Shown: positions 28,598 to 42,275 of the stretch, one piece after another
How the letters are laid out: the number at the start of each line of letters is the position of its first letter
How positions within the stretch are numbered: position 1 is the stretch's first letter
The notes under the pieces: generated by a model
Database searches by the model: none
What the model saw: only the letters and a program-made list of their open reading frames with translations
Told to the model about the DNA's origin: nothing
Program-made: the position numbers and the translations under genes
From: Halomonas denitrificans
Lineage (GTDB): Bacteria > Pseudomonadota > Gammaproteobacteria > Pseudomonadales > Halomonadaceae
DNA length: 64,000 nt
Assembly: GCF_003056305.1 (NCBI RefSeq)
Contig: NZ_PYVX01000003.1
Span: 186,001 to 250,000 of the forward strand
Reading direction: 5' to 3'

Positions 28598-28634
28598 AAA
28601 AAGGCCCTGTCGTTATCGACAGGGCCTTTTTTTG
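28598..28634 (+). terminator. Strong rho-independent terminator after the ABC operon
   Basis: A 15-bp stem with an A-tract (AAAAAGGCCCTGTCG), a TTAT loop and a run of seven T ends transcription before the origin-like region. The A-tract on the opposite flank would also let it act on leftward transcripts. Confidence 0.92.
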
Positions 28635-28636
28635 CC

Positions 28637-29035
28637 TGTGGACAGAACATCGCGGCGGGTCGCGACGATCGGCCTGGAAGGCCCGCCACGCCGGGCGATG
28701 GCAGCCAGGCCGGTGAATGTTCACAGTCGCGGTAACAAGCCCGGTAGGGAGCGGTGGACAAGCGGTGATCGCTTCGCCGTGTGGACAAGGCGGCATTCCA
28801 TCCACAGCCTCCGCGCACGTCGTCCGCAGGCAGTCACGCCTTTCTCCCGCGAGGGATCAACAATACAAGCTGTTGATAAGATTATGGTTTATTCCCTTAT
28901 CCACCAAAAATGTCCACACCAGTAGTTACAACCACAACAGAACTTCTCTTTTATATTCTGTTTTATTGTATATGAAGTGCGTTGACGACCGCGGGGAGGG
29001 AATTCGGGTGTGGAAAACCCTGACGATTACCCACA
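28637..29035. other. Candidate oriC upstream of mnmG
   Basis: This non-coding region holds several DnaA-box-like sequences: TGTGGACAG (28637-28645), GGTGGACAA (28753-28761), TGTGGACAA (28780-28788), TTATCCACC (28897-28905), TGTGGAAAA (29009-29017) and TTACCCACA (29027-29035). An AT-rich stretch (about 28858-28978) could be the unwinding element, and several GATC sites occur. Its position next to mnmG-rsmG-parAB matches E. coli-type and Pseudomonas-type origin neighbourhoods. Most boxes have one or two mismatches to TTATNCACA. Confidence 0.75.
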
Positions 29036-29048
29036 GGGGGTTTATACT
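29020..29048 (+). promoter_or_regulatory. Putative mnmG promoter overlapped by DnaA boxes
   Basis: CTGACG (29020-29025) and TATACT (29043-29048) are spaced 17 bp and face mnmG. The DnaA-box-like TTACCCACA lies inside the spacer and TGTGGAAAA lies immediately upstream, so DnaA binding would be expected to affect this promoter. Confidence 0.5.
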
Positions 29049-29106
29049 GGCCCGCTGATTTCCACCCCTGACTGCCACATCGGCGCGCCGCGCCAAGAGG
29101 TGACCC

Positions 29107-31011
29107 TTGGAGTACCCCGACCGCTTTGACGTCATCGTCATCGGCGGCGGCCATGCCGGAACCGAAGCCGCCCTGGCCTCGGCCCGCATGGGCTGCCGGA
29201 CCTTGCTGCTGACCCATAACATCGAGACGCTCGGCCAGATGTCCTGCAATCCCGCCATCGGCGGGATCGGCAAGAGTCACCTGGTCAAGGAGATCGATGC
29301 CCTGGGCGGTGCCATGGGCCTGGCAACCGACCTCGGCGGCATCCAGTTCCGCGTGCTCAATGCCCGCAAGGGACCGGCGGTGCGGGCCACCCGGGCTCAG
29401 GCCGACCGGGTCCGCTACAAGGCCGCGATCCGCACCATGCTGGAGAACCAGGCCAACCTGACCCTGTTCCAGCAGGCGGCGGGCGACCTGATCGTCGACG
29501 GCGATACCGTGCGCGGCGTGGTCACCGAGACCGGCATCCGCTTCCTCGCCGAGACGGTGGTGCTGTGCACCGGAACCTTCCTCGGCGGGGTGATCCACAT
29601 CGGCCTGGACACCAGCCGCGGCGGTCGCGCCGGGGATCCCGCCTCCAACGGCCTGGCCGGGCGCCTGCGCTCGCTGCCGTTCCGGGTCGATCGCCTGAAG
29701 ACCGGCACGCCGCCGCGCCTCGATGCCAAGAGCATCGATCTCGCCTCCCTCGAGGAGCAGCCCGGCGACACCCCGACCCCGGTAATGTCCTACCTGGGCA
29801 GCCGCGAGATGCATCCGCGCCAGGTGAGCTGCCACATCGCGCACACCAACGAGCGCACCCACGAGATCATCCATGCCAATCTCGATCGCTCGCCGATGTA
29901 CTCGGGGGTAATCGAGGGGGTCGGGCCGCGCTACTGCCCCTCGATCGAGGACAAGGTGCACCGCTTCGCCGACAAGGCCAGCCACCAGGTGTTCGTCGAG
30001 CCCGAGGGCCTCGATACCCATGAGCTCTACCCGAACGGGATCTCCACCTCGCTGCCCTTCGACGTGCAGCTGCAGGTGGTGCGCTCGATCAAGGGCTTCG
30101 AGAACGCGCACATCACGCGCCCGGGCTATGCCATCGAGTACGACTTCTTCGATCCGCGGGACCTCAAGCACTCGCTGGAAACCAAATTCATCCACAACCT
30201 GTTCTTCGCCGGCCAGATCAACGGCACCACCGGCTACGAGGAGGCAGGCGCCCAGGGGCTGCTGGCGGGGCTCAACGCCGCCCGCCGGGCCCGCGGCCAG
30301 GAGGCCTGGTCGCCGCGTCGCGACGAGGCCTACCTCGGGGTGCTGGTCGACGACCTGATCACCCTGGGGACGAAGGAGCCCTACCGGATGTTCACCTCCC
30401 GGGCCGAGTACCGCCTGCTGCTGCGCGAGGACAACGCCGACATGCGCCTCACCGAGCTCGGCCGCGAGCTAGGCCTGGTCGACGACGCCCGCTGGGCAGC
30501 CTTCGCCACCAAGCGCGACGCCGTGGAGCGCGAGAGCGCGCGCCTCAAGGCCAGCTGGGTGCAGCCGGGCAGCCCCGCGGCGGCCCGGGTCGAGGCGAGG
30601 ACCGGCGCGCCGCTGCCCCGCGAGTACAGCCTGATGGATCTGCTCAAGCGCCCCGAGCTCGTCTACGCCGACCTCGCCGACCTGCCCGGCATCGAGGGCG
30701 AGCCGGTCGCGGACGAGGCGGTGGCCGACCAGGTGCAGATCCAGGCCAAGTACCAGGGCTACATCGACCGTCAGCAGCAGGAGATCGACAAGCTCAAGCG
30801 CCACGAGGCGACCCCGCTGCCGGCAGACCTGGACTACCAGCGCGTCGAGGGGCTCTCCAACGAGATTCGCCAGAAGCTCGAGGCGGCCCGCCCCGAGACC
30901 CTGGCCCAGGCGGGCCGCATCTCTGGCGTGACGCCGGCCGCGGTCTCGATCCTGCTGATCCACCTCAAGAAGCGCCGGCTGCTCGACGACAGCAAGGCGG
31001 CCAGCGCATGA
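29107..31011 (+). CDS. mnmG: tRNA uridine-5-carboxymethylaminomethyl(34) synthesis enzyme MnmG
   Basis: FAD-dependent partner of MnmE in wobble-uridine modification. The 634 residues start at a TTG, preceded by AGAGGTGA, giving the family N-terminus [22 protein letters not shown] (FAD-binding loop). [34 protein letters not shown] and [13 protein letters not shown] are intact, and the C-terminal helical MnmE-binding region ends with [19 protein letters not shown]. Its stop overlaps the rsmG start (ATGA). mnmE is 15.5 kb upstream instead of adjacent. Confidence 0.97.
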   Translation: MEYPDRFDVIVIGGGHAGTEAALASARMGCRTLLLTHNIETLGQMSCNPAIGGIGKSHLVKEIDALGGAMGLATDLGGIQFRVLNARKGPAVRATRAQADRVRYKAAIRTMLENQANLTLFQQAAGDLIVDGDTVRGVVTETGIRFLAETVVLCTGTFLGGVIHIGLDTSRGGRAGDPASNGLAGRLRSLPFRVDRLKTGTPPRLDAKSIDLASLEEQPGDTPTPVMSYLGSREMHPRQVSCHIAHTNERTHEIIHANLDRSPMYSGVIEGVGPRYCPSIEDKVHRFADKASHQVFVEPEGLDTHELYPNGISTSLPFDVQLQVVRSIKGFENAHITRPGYAIEYDFFDPRDLKHSLETKFIHNLFFAGQINGTTGYEEAGAQGLLAGLNAARRARGQEAWSPRRDEAYLGVLVDDLITLGTKEPYRMFTSRAEYRLLLREDNADMRLTELGRELGLVDDARWAAFATKRDAVERESARLKASWVQPGSPAAARVEARTGAPLPREYSLMDLLKRPELVYADLADLPGIEGEPVADEAVADQVQIQAKYQGYIDRQQQEIDKLKRHEATPLPADLDYQRVEGLSNEIRQKLEAARPETLAQAGRISGVTPAAVSILLIHLKKRRLLDDSKAASA

Positions 31012-31670
31012 AGGGCCTCGACGCGACCGTCGAGGCGCGCCTCGACCGCGGCCTGGCCGCGCTGGACATCCCCGTCGACGCCGAGCAGCGCGCCCGCCTG
31101 CTGGCGCTGGTGGGGCTGTTGCACAAGTGGAACCGCGCCTATAACCTCACCGCGGTACGCGCGCCGGAGGAGATGGTCAGCCGCCACCTGCTCGACAGCG
31201 CCGCGGTGCTGCCCTTCGTCAAGGGGCCGACGCTGCTCGACGTGGGCTCGGGCCCGGGCTTGCCCGGCCTGGTCCTGGCGATCCTCAAGCCGTCGCTTGG
31301 GGTCACGCTGCTCGACAGCAACGGCAAGAAGGTGCGCTTCCAGCGCCAGGCGGTGATGGAGCTCGGACTGACCAACGTCACCCCGGTGCAGGCGCGGGTC
31401 GAGACCTTCACGCCGATCGCCGGCGGCTACGCGCAGGTGATCTCACGGGCCTTCTCGAGCCTCGGCGACTTCGTCGCGCTGACCGCGTCGCTGGTGGCCC
31501 CCGACGGCGAGTGGCTGGCCATGAAAGGCCCCGCCGTGGAAGATGAGCTGGCCGGCCTCCCCGAGGAGGTCGTCGTGGCGGCCCGCCACGACCTCGAGGT
31601 GCCCTTCGCGTCCGGCAGCCGACCGCTGGTGGTCCTGCGCCACCGGGCGTCCAGCGAGGCCCGCCCCTGA
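31008..31670 (+). CDS. rsmG: 16S rRNA (guanine(527)-N7)-methyltransferase
   Basis: SAM-dependent enzyme that methylates G527 of 16S rRNA; its loss gives low-level streptomycin resistance in other bacteria. In the 220 residues, [21 protein letters not shown] and [12 protein letters not shown] precede the SAM loop [10 protein letters not shown] (78-87), and [12 protein letters not shown] is the conserved later block. It overlaps mnmG by 4 bp and is followed by parA after 31 nt. Confidence 0.95.
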   Translation: MKGLDATVEARLDRGLAALDIPVDAEQRARLLALVGLLHKWNRAYNLTAVRAPEEMVSRHLLDSAAVLPFVKGPTLLDVGSGPGLPGLVLAILKPSLGVTLLDSNGKKVRFQRQAVMELGLTNVTPVQARVETFTPIAGGYAQVISRAFSSLGDFVALTASLVAPDGEWLAMKGPAVEDELAGLPEEVVVAARHDLEVPFASGSRPLVVLRHRASSEARP

Positions 31671-31701
31671 GGCGTCTGTTTCCCCAGCAAGGGAGTTGCA
31701 C

Positions 31702-32472
31702 GTGACCAAGATCATTGCCCTGACCAACCAGAAGGGCGGCGTCGGCAAGACCACGACCGCCGTCAACCTCGCCGCCAGCCTGGCGGCGCTGGACCGCCGC
31801 GTGCTGCTGGTCGACCTGGACCCCCAGGGGCATGCCACCATGGGCAGCGGCGCCGACAAGCATGACCTGGACGGCAGCGTGCTCGACGTGGTGCTGGGCG
31901 ACAAGAAACCCACCGAGGTGATCCTTGACTGCCCCCAGGCCGGCTACGCCCTGCTGCCTGGCAACGGCGACCTGACCGCCGCCGAGGTGGAGCTGCTCGC
32001 CGGCGGCGACGACCGGGCACGTAACCTCGTCACGGCGCTGGCCGAGGTGGCCGGCGAGTACGACGTGGTGCTGATCGACTGCCCGCCGTCGCTGAACATG
32101 CTCACCGTCAACGCGCTGACCGCGGCCGACGGCGTGCTGATCCCGCTGCAGTGCGAGTTCTATGCCCTGGAAGGGCTCTCGGCGCTGCTCGATACCGTTG
32201 AGCAGATAAAGGACAGCGTGAACCCGCAGATCGAGATCTTCGGTATCCTGCGCACCATGTTCGACGCCCGCAACAGCCTGACCCGGGACGTCAGCAAGCA
32301 ACTGCGCGACTACTTCGGCGATGCCCTGCTCAAGACCACCATCCCGCGCAACATCCGGGTCGCCGAGGCGCCCAGCCACGGGCTGCCGGTCACCAAGTAC
32401 GCGCGCTTCTCGCGAGGCAGCCAGGCCCACCGGGTGCTGGCCAAGGAACTGATCCGACGCCTGTCGCTGTAG
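31702..32472 (+). CDS. parA: Chromosome-partitioning ATPase ParA (Soj)
   Basis: Walker-type ATPase that moves ParB-bound origins along the nucleoid. The 256 residues start at a GTG preceded by AAGGGAG and read VTKIIALTNQ followed by the deviant Walker A KGGVGKTT (11-18). VLLVDLDPQGHATMGSG, DVVLIDCPPSLNMLTVNAL and the C-terminal SRGSQAHRVLAKEL are typical of chromosomal ParA. There is no N-terminal DNA-binding extension, unlike plasmid type Ia ParA. Its partner ParB follows, and matching parS sites lie 26-30 kb to the left. Confidence 0.96.
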   Translation: MTKIIALTNQKGGVGKTTTAVNLAASLAALDRRVLLVDLDPQGHATMGSGADKHDLDGSVLDVVLGDKKPTEVILDCPQAGYALLPGNGDLTAAEVELLAGGDDRARNLVTALAEVAGEYDVVLIDCPPSLNMLTVNALTAADGVLIPLQCEFYALEGLSALLDTVEQIKDSVNPQIEIFGILRTMFDARNSLTRDVSKQLRDYFGDALLKTTIPRNIRVAEAPSHGLPVTKYARFSRGSQAHRVLAKELIRRLSL

Positions 32473-32513
32473 GCCGGCCGTCGCACACCGCTGGTAGTGA
32501 TGAGGGAATGTCG

Positions 32514-33428
32514 ATGACGCGTAAACGCGCCCTGGGACGTGGCCTGGATGCCCTGATCGGTGCCAACGCCCGCCGTCGTGAAAGCCTGGACCTGCCCGAG
32601 GTCGAGATCGGGGAGGACGCCGAGCCCGCGGCGCCCCGCGCGGCCGAGCCCGACGAACGCCTCGAGCGCCTGCCGCTGGGGCAGCTCTCCCGCGGCAAGT
32701 ATCAGCCGCGTCGCGATATCCAGCCCGAGGCCCTCGAGGAGCTGGCCGACTCGATCCGCGCCCAGGGCGTGATGCAGCCGATCGTGGTGCGCCCGGTGGG
32801 CGAGGCGCGCTACGAGATCATTGCCGGCGAGCGTCGCTGGCGAGCCGCCCAGCTCGCCGAGCTCGACGTGATCCCCGCGGTGATCCGCGAGGTGACCGAT
32901 GAGGTGGCGCTGGCGCTGGCGCTGATCGAGAACATCCAGCGCGAGGACCTGAACCCCGTCGAGGAGGCGATGGCGCTGAAGCGGCTGCTCGAGGAGTTCT
33001 CGCTCACCCAGCAGCAGACCGCCGACGCCGTGGGCCGCTCCCGCGCCCAGGTGGCCAACCTGCTGCGCCTGTTGACGCTGGACCCCGAAGTGCAGACCCT
33101 GCTCGAGCGGGGCGATCTCGACATGGGCCACGCCCGGGCGCTGCTGGCGCTGTCGGGGGCCAGGCAGCGCAAGGCCGCCCACGAGGTGGTCAACAAGGAC
33201 CTCACCGTTCGCGCGACCGAGGCGCTGGTCAAGCGCCTGGCCAACGGCGAACCGGCCAGGCCCTCCCCCGAGGCGCCGTCCGCGGACGTGGCCGGCCTCG
33301 AGACGCGTCTCGCCGAGGTGCTGGGGGCGCCAGTCAAGATCCAGCACGGGCGCGGCGGCAAGGGGCGCGTGACGATTCGCTACGCCAGCCTCGATGAGCT
33401 CGACGGCATCCTCGAGCACATCCGTTAG
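32514..33428 (+). CDS. parB: Chromosome-partitioning protein ParB (Spo0J)
   Basis: CTP-dependent DNA clamp that loads at parS and spreads. The 304-residue product starts MTRKRALGRGLDALIG; a second ATG two codons upstream has almost no space from the TGAGGG ribosome-binding site, so I prefer this one. Domains: the ParA-stimulating N-terminus, the ParB/Srx CTP-binding domain (QPRRDIQPEALEELADSI, ERRWRAAQLA, IENIQREDLNPVEEA), the helix-turn-helix (SLTQQQTADAVGRSRAQVANLLRLL) and a dimerising C-terminus. The sites it should recognise are the TGTTCCACGTGGAACA-type parS sites at 2.0-6.0 kb. Confidence 0.96.
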   Translation: MTRKRALGRGLDALIGANARRRESLDLPEVEIGEDAEPAAPRAAEPDERLERLPLGQLSRGKYQPRRDIQPEALEELADSIRAQGVMQPIVVRPVGEARYEIIAGERRWRAAQLAELDVIPAVIREVTDEVALALALIENIQREDLNPVEEAMALKRLLEEFSLTQQQTADAVGRSRAQVANLLRLLTLDPEVQTLLERGDLDMGHARALLALSGARQRKAAHEVVNKDLTVRATEALVKRLANGEPARPSPEAPSADVAGLETRLAEVLGAPVKIQHGRGGKGRVTIRYASLDELDGILEHIR

Positions 33429-33538
33429 CGGGCCCTTGGCGCGTCGATCAGCCATTAGCCGGCTAAACATGCTGGGCGAATTTATCGACTTTTAGTCGTA
33501 GAGCAACGAGATATCGCGGCTATTGGCGGCGTCCTCGG

Positions 33539-34884
<1,346 letters not shown>

Positions 34885-34903
34885 ATCACGTAACACCCGC
34901 TAA

Positions 34904-35170
<267 letters not shown>

Positions 35171-35245
35171 CGTTTGGCATACCGGGCGCACCGCGCTCGG
35201 TTTGCTTGTTTCCGGACGCCACGAATCTGTCAGAGGTACGTCCCT

Positions 35246-35716
35246 GTGAATATCAACATGACGCTAATCGGACAGATGATCGCCTTCGCGATCTTCGTCG
35301 GATTTTGCATTAAGTTTGTGTGGCCGCCGATCAGCAACGCGCTCCATGAGCGTCAGAAGAAGATCGCCGACGGCCTGGACGCGGCCAGCCGTGCCTCGCG
35401 TGACCTGGAGCTGGCCGAAGAGCAGGCCAGCGAGACGCTGCGCGAGAGCAAGGAGCAGGCCGCCGAGATCCTGGAGCAGGCCCACAAGCGGTCCAGCCAG
35501 ATGATCGAGGAGGCGCGCGACCAGGCGCGCCAGGAAGGCGAGCGGATGATCGCTCAGGCCAAGTCCGAGATCGACCAGGAAGTGAATCGCGCGAAGGAAG
35601 ACCTGCGGGTGCAGGTGTCGCGGCTCGCCATCGTGGGTGCGGAGCGGATCCTGGAATCCTCCATCGACGAGAAGAAGCACGCGAAGCTCGTCGACGAACT
35701 CGCCAACGAGCTTTGA
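35246..35716 (+). CDS. atpF: F0F1 ATP synthase subunit b
   Basis: Peripheral-stalk subunit with one N-terminal membrane helix ([20 protein letters not shown]) and a long charged coiled coil (about residues 30-140). The 156-residue length equals that of E. coli. The start is a GTG read as [10 protein letters not shown], after AGAGGTACG; upstream in-frame codons lack family similarity. It is followed by atpH after 11 nt. Confidence 0.95.
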   Translation: MNINMTLIGQMIAFAIFVGFCIKFVWPPISNALHERQKKIADGLDAASRASRDLELAEEQASETLRESKEQAAEILEQAHKRSSQMIEEARDQARQEGERMIAQAKSEIDQEVNRAKEDLRVQVSRLAIVGAERILESSIDEKKHAKLVDELANEL

Positions 35717-35727
35717 GGAGGTGACCC

Positions 35728-36267
35728 ATGGCGGAAACGTCTACCGTCGCACGACCCTACGCCAAGGCGGCCTTCGAGCACGCCGTTGAGCAGCAGGCAC
35801 TGGATGACTGGGCCGCGATGCTCGAGACCGCGGCGCGCGTCGTCCAGGACGACGACATGCAGCGCCGGGTGCTCGGCAACCCGCAGCTGTCGAGCACCCA
35901 GAAGGCCGACGTGGTCGTCGACGTCTGTGGCGACGCCGTGAGCGACGCCGTCCGCAACTTCCTGCGCCTGGTCGGCCAGAAGGGCCGCCTGGCGGCCCTG
36001 CCGGCGATCGTCGAGCAGTTCACCATGCTGAAGGCCCAGCAGGAGAAGCGCATGGACGTGAACATCGTCTCCGCCTTCCCGCTGGACGATGCGCAGCAGG
36101 ACAAGCTCGCGAGTGCACTGGCCAAGCGTCTGAACCGCGAAATCTCCATTACCACTCAGGTGGATTCCACCCTCCTGGGAGGCGTCATCCTGCGTGCCGG
36201 CGACACCGTCATCGACGGCTCGGTACGCGGTCGACTGAACCGCCTCCACGAGGCCCTTTCCGCCTGA
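35728..36267 (+). CDS. atpH: F0F1 ATP synthase subunit delta
   Basis: Links the peripheral stalk to the top of F1. The 179 residues start [19 protein letters not shown], the OSCP/delta N-terminal signature, and end with the conserved [16 protein letters not shown] block ([20 protein letters not shown]) and [17 protein letters not shown] ribosome-binding site precedes it. Confidence 0.96.
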   Translation: MAETSTVARPYAKAAFEHAVEQQALDDWAAMLETAARVVQDDDMQRRVLGNPQLSSTQKADVVVDVCGDAVSDAVRNFLRLVGQKGRLAALPAIVEQFTMLKAQQEKRMDVNIVSAFPLDDAQQDKLASALAKRLNREISITTQVDSTLLGGVILRAGDTVIDGSVRGRLNRLHEALSA

Positions 36268-36283
36268 GTCTGAGGGACATGGC

Positions 36284-37828
36284 ATGCAGCAACTGAATCC
36301 TTCCGAGATCAGCGACATCATCAAGCAGCGTATCGAAAAGCTGGATGTCGCATCCGAAGCCCGCAATCAGGGCACCATCGTCAGCGTGTCTGACGGTATC
36401 GTGCAGATCCACGGCCTCGCCGACGCGATGTTCGGCGAGATGATCGAGTTCCCCGGCGGCATCTACGGCATGACGCTGAACCTCGAGCGCGACAACGTCG
36501 GCGCCGTGGTGCTGGGCGACTACCTGCAGCTCGAAGAGGGCATGACCGCCCAGTGCACCGGGCGCATCCTCGAGGTGCCGGTGGGTCCCGAGCTGACCGG
36601 CCGCGTGGTCGATGCCCTGGGCAACCCCATCGACGGCAAGGGCGATCTCAACACCAAGCTGACCGACGCGGTGGAGAAGGTCGCCCCCGGCGTCATCACC
36701 CGTCAGTCCGTCGACGAGCCGATCCAGACCGGCTTCAAGTCCATCGACGCCATGGTGCCGATCGGCCGCGGCCAGCGTGAGCTGATCATCGGCGACCGCC
36801 AGATCGGTAAGTCCGCCATCGCCATCGATGCGATCATCAACCAGAAGGGCAAGGGCGTCACCTGCGTCTACGTGGCCATCGGCCAGAAGCAGTCGACCAT
36901 TGCCAACGTGGTGCGCAAGCTCGAAGAGCACGGCGCCATGGAGCACACCATCGTGGTCGCCGCCGGCGCCGCCGATCCGGCCCCGATGCAGTTCCTCGCC
37001 GCCTACTCCGGCTGCACCATGGGCGAGTACTTCCGCGACCGCGGCGAAGACGCCCTGATCGTCTATGACGATCTCTCCAAGCAGGCCGTGGCCTACCGTC
37101 AGGTCTCCCTGCTGCTGCGTCGTCCGCCGGGCCGTGAGGCCTTCCCGGGCGACGTCTTCTACCTCCACTCCCGCCTGCTCGAGCGTGCCGCTCGCGTGAA
37201 CGCCGACTACGTCGAGAAGTTCACCAACGGCGAGGTGAAGGGCAAGACCGGCTCGCTGACCGCGCTGCCGATCATCGAGACCCAGGGCGGCGACGTCTCG
37301 GCGTTCGTTCCGACCAACGTGATCTCGATCACCGACGGTCAGATCTTCCTCGAGACCGACCTGTTCAACTCGGGCATCCGTCCGGCCATCAACGCCGGCC
37401 TCTCGGTGTCCCGTGTCGGCGGCTCGGCCCAGACCAAGATCATCAAGAAGCTCGGCGGCAGCGTGCGTCTGGCCCTGGCCCAGTACCGCGAGCTGGCGGC
37501 CTTCGCCCAGTTCGCCTCCGACCTGGACGAGGCGACCCGCAAGCAGCTGGAGCACGGTCAGCGCGTCACCGAGCTGATGAAGCAGTCCCAGTATGCCCCG
37601 ATGTCCGTGGCCGAGATGGCCGTCTCCCTGTATGCCGCCAACGAGGGGCACCTGGAGGACGTCGAGGTCAACAAGGTGCTGGCCTTCGAGCGCGCGCTGC
37701 AGGACTACATGAAGTCCGAGCACGCCGATCTGCTCGAGACGATCAACCAGACCGGCGACTACAGCGACGAGATCAAGGCGGGCCTCAAGGCCGGCCTCGA
37801 GAAGTTCAAGGCCACTCAGAGCTGGTAA
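36284..37828 (+). CDS. atpA: F0F1 ATP synthase subunit alpha
   Basis: Non-catalytic nucleotide-binding subunit of the F1 hexamer. The 514 residues start [21 protein letters not shown]; the P-loop is GDRQIGKSA, and [37 protein letters not shown] carries the signature. Full length (E. coli 513). Codon usage is strongly biased to GC-ending codons, as expected for high expression. Confidence 0.98.
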   Translation: MQQLNPSEISDIIKQRIEKLDVASEARNQGTIVSVSDGIVQIHGLADAMFGEMIEFPGGIYGMTLNLERDNVGAVVLGDYLQLEEGMTAQCTGRILEVPVGPELTGRVVDALGNPIDGKGDLNTKLTDAVEKVAPGVITRQSVDEPIQTGFKSIDAMVPIGRGQRELIIGDRQIGKSAIAIDAIINQKGKGVTCVYVAIGQKQSTIANVVRKLEEHGAMEHTIVVAAGAADPAPMQFLAAYSGCTMGEYFRDRGEDALIVYDDLSKQAVAYRQVSLLLRRPPGREAFPGDVFYLHSRLLERAARVNADYVEKFTNGEVKGKTGSLTALPIIETQGGDVSAFVPTNVISITDGQIFLETDLFNSGIRPAINAGLSVSRVGGSAQTKIIKKLGGSVRLALAQYRELAAFAQFASDLDEATRKQLEHGQRVTELMKQSQYAPMSVAEMAVSLYAANEGHLEDVEVNKVLAFERALQDYMKSEHADLLETINQTGDYSDEIKAGLKAGLEKFKATQSW

Positions 37829-37899
37829 TGCCGACGGCCCGCTCCTCCGGGGCGGGCCCTGGAGCTTTCTGAGGGCCACGAACGATAAGGTAGATCGCT

Positions 37900-40223
<2,324 letters not shown>

Positions 40224-40247
40224 TCCCTCCACCTGGGAGACGTCATC

Positions 40248-40676
40248 ATGACGAAAAGCTTCAAGTGCGAGATCGTCAGCGCCGAGGCGTCGATCTACTC
40301 CGGGTCCGCCGAGCAGGTCGTGGCGGCCGGCATCATGGGGGATCTGGGGATCCTGGCCGGGCACACGCCGCTGCTCACCGAGCTGGCGCCGGGGCCGGTC
40401 CGGATCGTCCATGGCGGGGGTGAGGAAGATCACTTCTTCGTCACCGGCGGTTTCCTCGAGGTGCAGCCCAACGTGGTCACGGTGCTGGCGGATACCGCCG
40501 TGCGCGCCGACGACCTCGACGAGGCCGCTGCCGAAGAGGCCCGTCAGCAGGCGCTGAAGGCCATGAGCGACAAGTCCGCGGAGCTCGACTACAGTCGTGC
40601 CACCGCGGAGCTGGCCGAGGCCATGGCGCAGCTGCGTACCATCCAGCAGGTGCGTCGCAAGGCCGGCCGCGGCTAA
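40248..40676 (+). CDS. atpC: F0F1 ATP synthase subunit epsilon
   Basis: Regulatory subunit with an N-terminal beta-sandwich (FKCEIVSAEASIYSGSAEQV, GDLGILAGHTPLLTEL) and a C-terminal helical hairpin of about 50 residues that can inhibit ATP hydrolysis. 142 residues, the usual length. Last gene of the operon; a hairpin terminator follows. Confidence 0.96.
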   Translation: MTKSFKCEIVSAEASIYSGSAEQVVAAGIMGDLGILAGHTPLLTELAPGPVRIVHGGGEEDHFFVTGGFLEVQPNVVTVLADTAVRADDLDEAAAEEARQQALKAMSDKSAELDYSRATAELAEAMAQLRTIQQVRRKAGRG

Positions 40677-40698
40677 CGCCCGGCTCGTGTCTCGACCT

Positions 40699-40735
40699 CG
40701 ACGCCCTCCGGACCCTGTCCGGGGGGCGTCGTCGT
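40699..40735 (+). terminator. Terminator of the atp operon
   Basis: A 14-bp stem (one G-T pair) beginning CGACGCCCTCCGGA, with a 5-nt loop, is followed by TCGTTTCC about 20 bp after the atpC stop. Confidence 0.75.
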
Positions 40736-40820
40736 TTCCGGGCCCTTAAGGCGCCACCGCGAGGCGCCACCGTATTTCTCCTGCCGGCCCCGGGCCGGCC
40801 TCGCCGTCGGGAGGCCCTGG

Positions 40821-42191
40821 ATGTCACTGAGCGATCCCCTGCAGACGCACAAGACGACGCTGCTCGCCGCCCTGGAAGGCGATGACGCGCGGCTGCAGGC
40901 GCTGTTGCCGGAGCTGCGCTCCGCCGATCTCGCCGAGATCCTCGAGACCCTGATCGAGGACGATCGCGACCTGCCCCGGGCCCTGGCGCTCCTCTCGCGG
41001 CTGCCGCTGGAGCGCCGCGCCAGCGTGATCGGCCACCTGCCGGGCGACGAGCAGCTGGCGATCACCGAGGCGCTGGACGACGAGGCCCTGCTCGCGATCC
41101 TCGAGCAGATGGGCGCCGACGAGCGGGCCGACCTCTACAAGACGCTGGGCGACGATCGCCGCGAAGCCCTGCTCCGGCGCATGGCGCGCCAGGAGCGCGA
41201 GGCCCTCAAGCGCCTGGCGAGCTACGCGGAGGGCACCGCCGGCGCGCTGATGACCTCGGACTACGTGGCGATTCCCGCCGGCCTGACGGTCTCCCGGGCG
41301 ATGATGCGGGTGCGCCAGACCGCGCCCGATGCCGAGACCGTCTACCAGCTCTACGTCGTCGATCCCGACGGTCGCCTCGCCGGGACCCTGTCGCTGCGCC
41401 AGCTGATAGTGGCGCGGCCCGGGGCCCGGGTCGATGACCTGATGATCCATGAAGTTATCCACACCCGGGTGGACGTATCCCAGGAGGAGGTGGCGCGCAT
41501 TGTCGCCCGCTACGACCTGCTGGCGCTGCCGGTGGTCGACGCCGAGGGGCGGCTGATCGGCATCGTCACCCACGACGATGCCCTGGACGTGGTCGAGTCC
41601 GAGGCCACCGAAGATATCCACAAGGGGATGTCGATCGGCGCCCTGGAGGGAGGCGTGCGCCGGGTGCCGCTGTGGAGCCTCTACCGCAAGCGGGTGTTCT
41701 GGCTGGTGCTGCTGGTGTTCGGCAACCTCTTCTCCGGGGCGGGCATCGCCTACTTCGAGGAGACCATCGCCGCCCAGGTGGCGCTGGTATTCTTCCTGCC
41801 GCTGCTGATCGGCAGCGGCGGCAACGCCGGCGCCCAGGCGGCCACCCTGACGGTGCGCGGCATGGCCACCGGGGACGTGGGCATCAAGGACTGGGGCAGG
41901 CTGCTCGGCCGCGAGCTGCTGGTGGCGGGCGCCCTGGGGCTGACCATGGCGCTGGCGGTGGCGCCGATCGGGATGCTCCGCGCCGGCGAGGAGGTGGCCC
42001 TGGTGGTGGCGGTGAGCATGATCACCATCGTGCTGTTCGGCAGCCTGCTCGGCATGTGCCTGCCTTTCGTGCTCGACCGCCTGGGCTGGGACCCGGCCAC
42101 CGCCTCGGCGCCGCTGGTGACGACCCTGATCGACGCCTCCGGGGTGGTGATCTACTTCGGCTTCGCCACCGCCATCCTGTCGACCTCCTGA
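40821..42191 (+). CDS. mgtE: Magnesium transporter MgtE
   Basis: Dimeric Mg2+ channel/transporter of the inner membrane. In the 456 residues are the acidic N-domain (superhelix, 1-130), two CBS domains (about 135-255, TAGALMTSDYVAIP and DDLMIHEVIHTRVDV), the connecting plug helix, and five membrane helices with the pore residue Asp in TTLIDASGVVIYF. SGGNAGAQAATLTVRGMA is the conserved first pore segment. No Mg2+ riboswitch was recognised in the 140 bp upstream. Confidence 0.94.
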   Translation: MSLSDPLQTHKTTLLAALEGDDARLQALLPELRSADLAEILETLIEDDRDLPRALALLSRLPLERRASVIGHLPGDEQLAITEALDDEALLAILEQMGADERADLYKTLGDDRREALLRRMARQEREALKRLASYAEGTAGALMTSDYVAIPAGLTVSRAMMRVRQTAPDAETVYQLYVVDPDGRLAGTLSLRQLIVARPGARVDDLMIHEVIHTRVDVSQEEVARIVARYDLLALPVVDAEGRLIGIVTHDDALDVVESEATEDIHKGMSIGALEGGVRRVPLWSLYRKRVFWLVLLVFGNLFSGAGIAYFEETIAAQVALVFFLPLLIGSGGNAGAQAATLTVRGMATGDVGIKDWGRLLGRELLVAGALGLTMALAVAPIGMLRAGEEVALVVAVSMITIVLFGSLLGMCLPFVLDRLGWDPATASAPLVTTLIDASGVVIYFGFATAILSTS

Positions 42192-42275
42192 GCCGCCGGC
42201 GGCGGACAGGCGGGCCGCACGGGTGTATCCTCTGGGGCCGCCCGAGCCACCACATTCCTCTACACGGACCGTACC

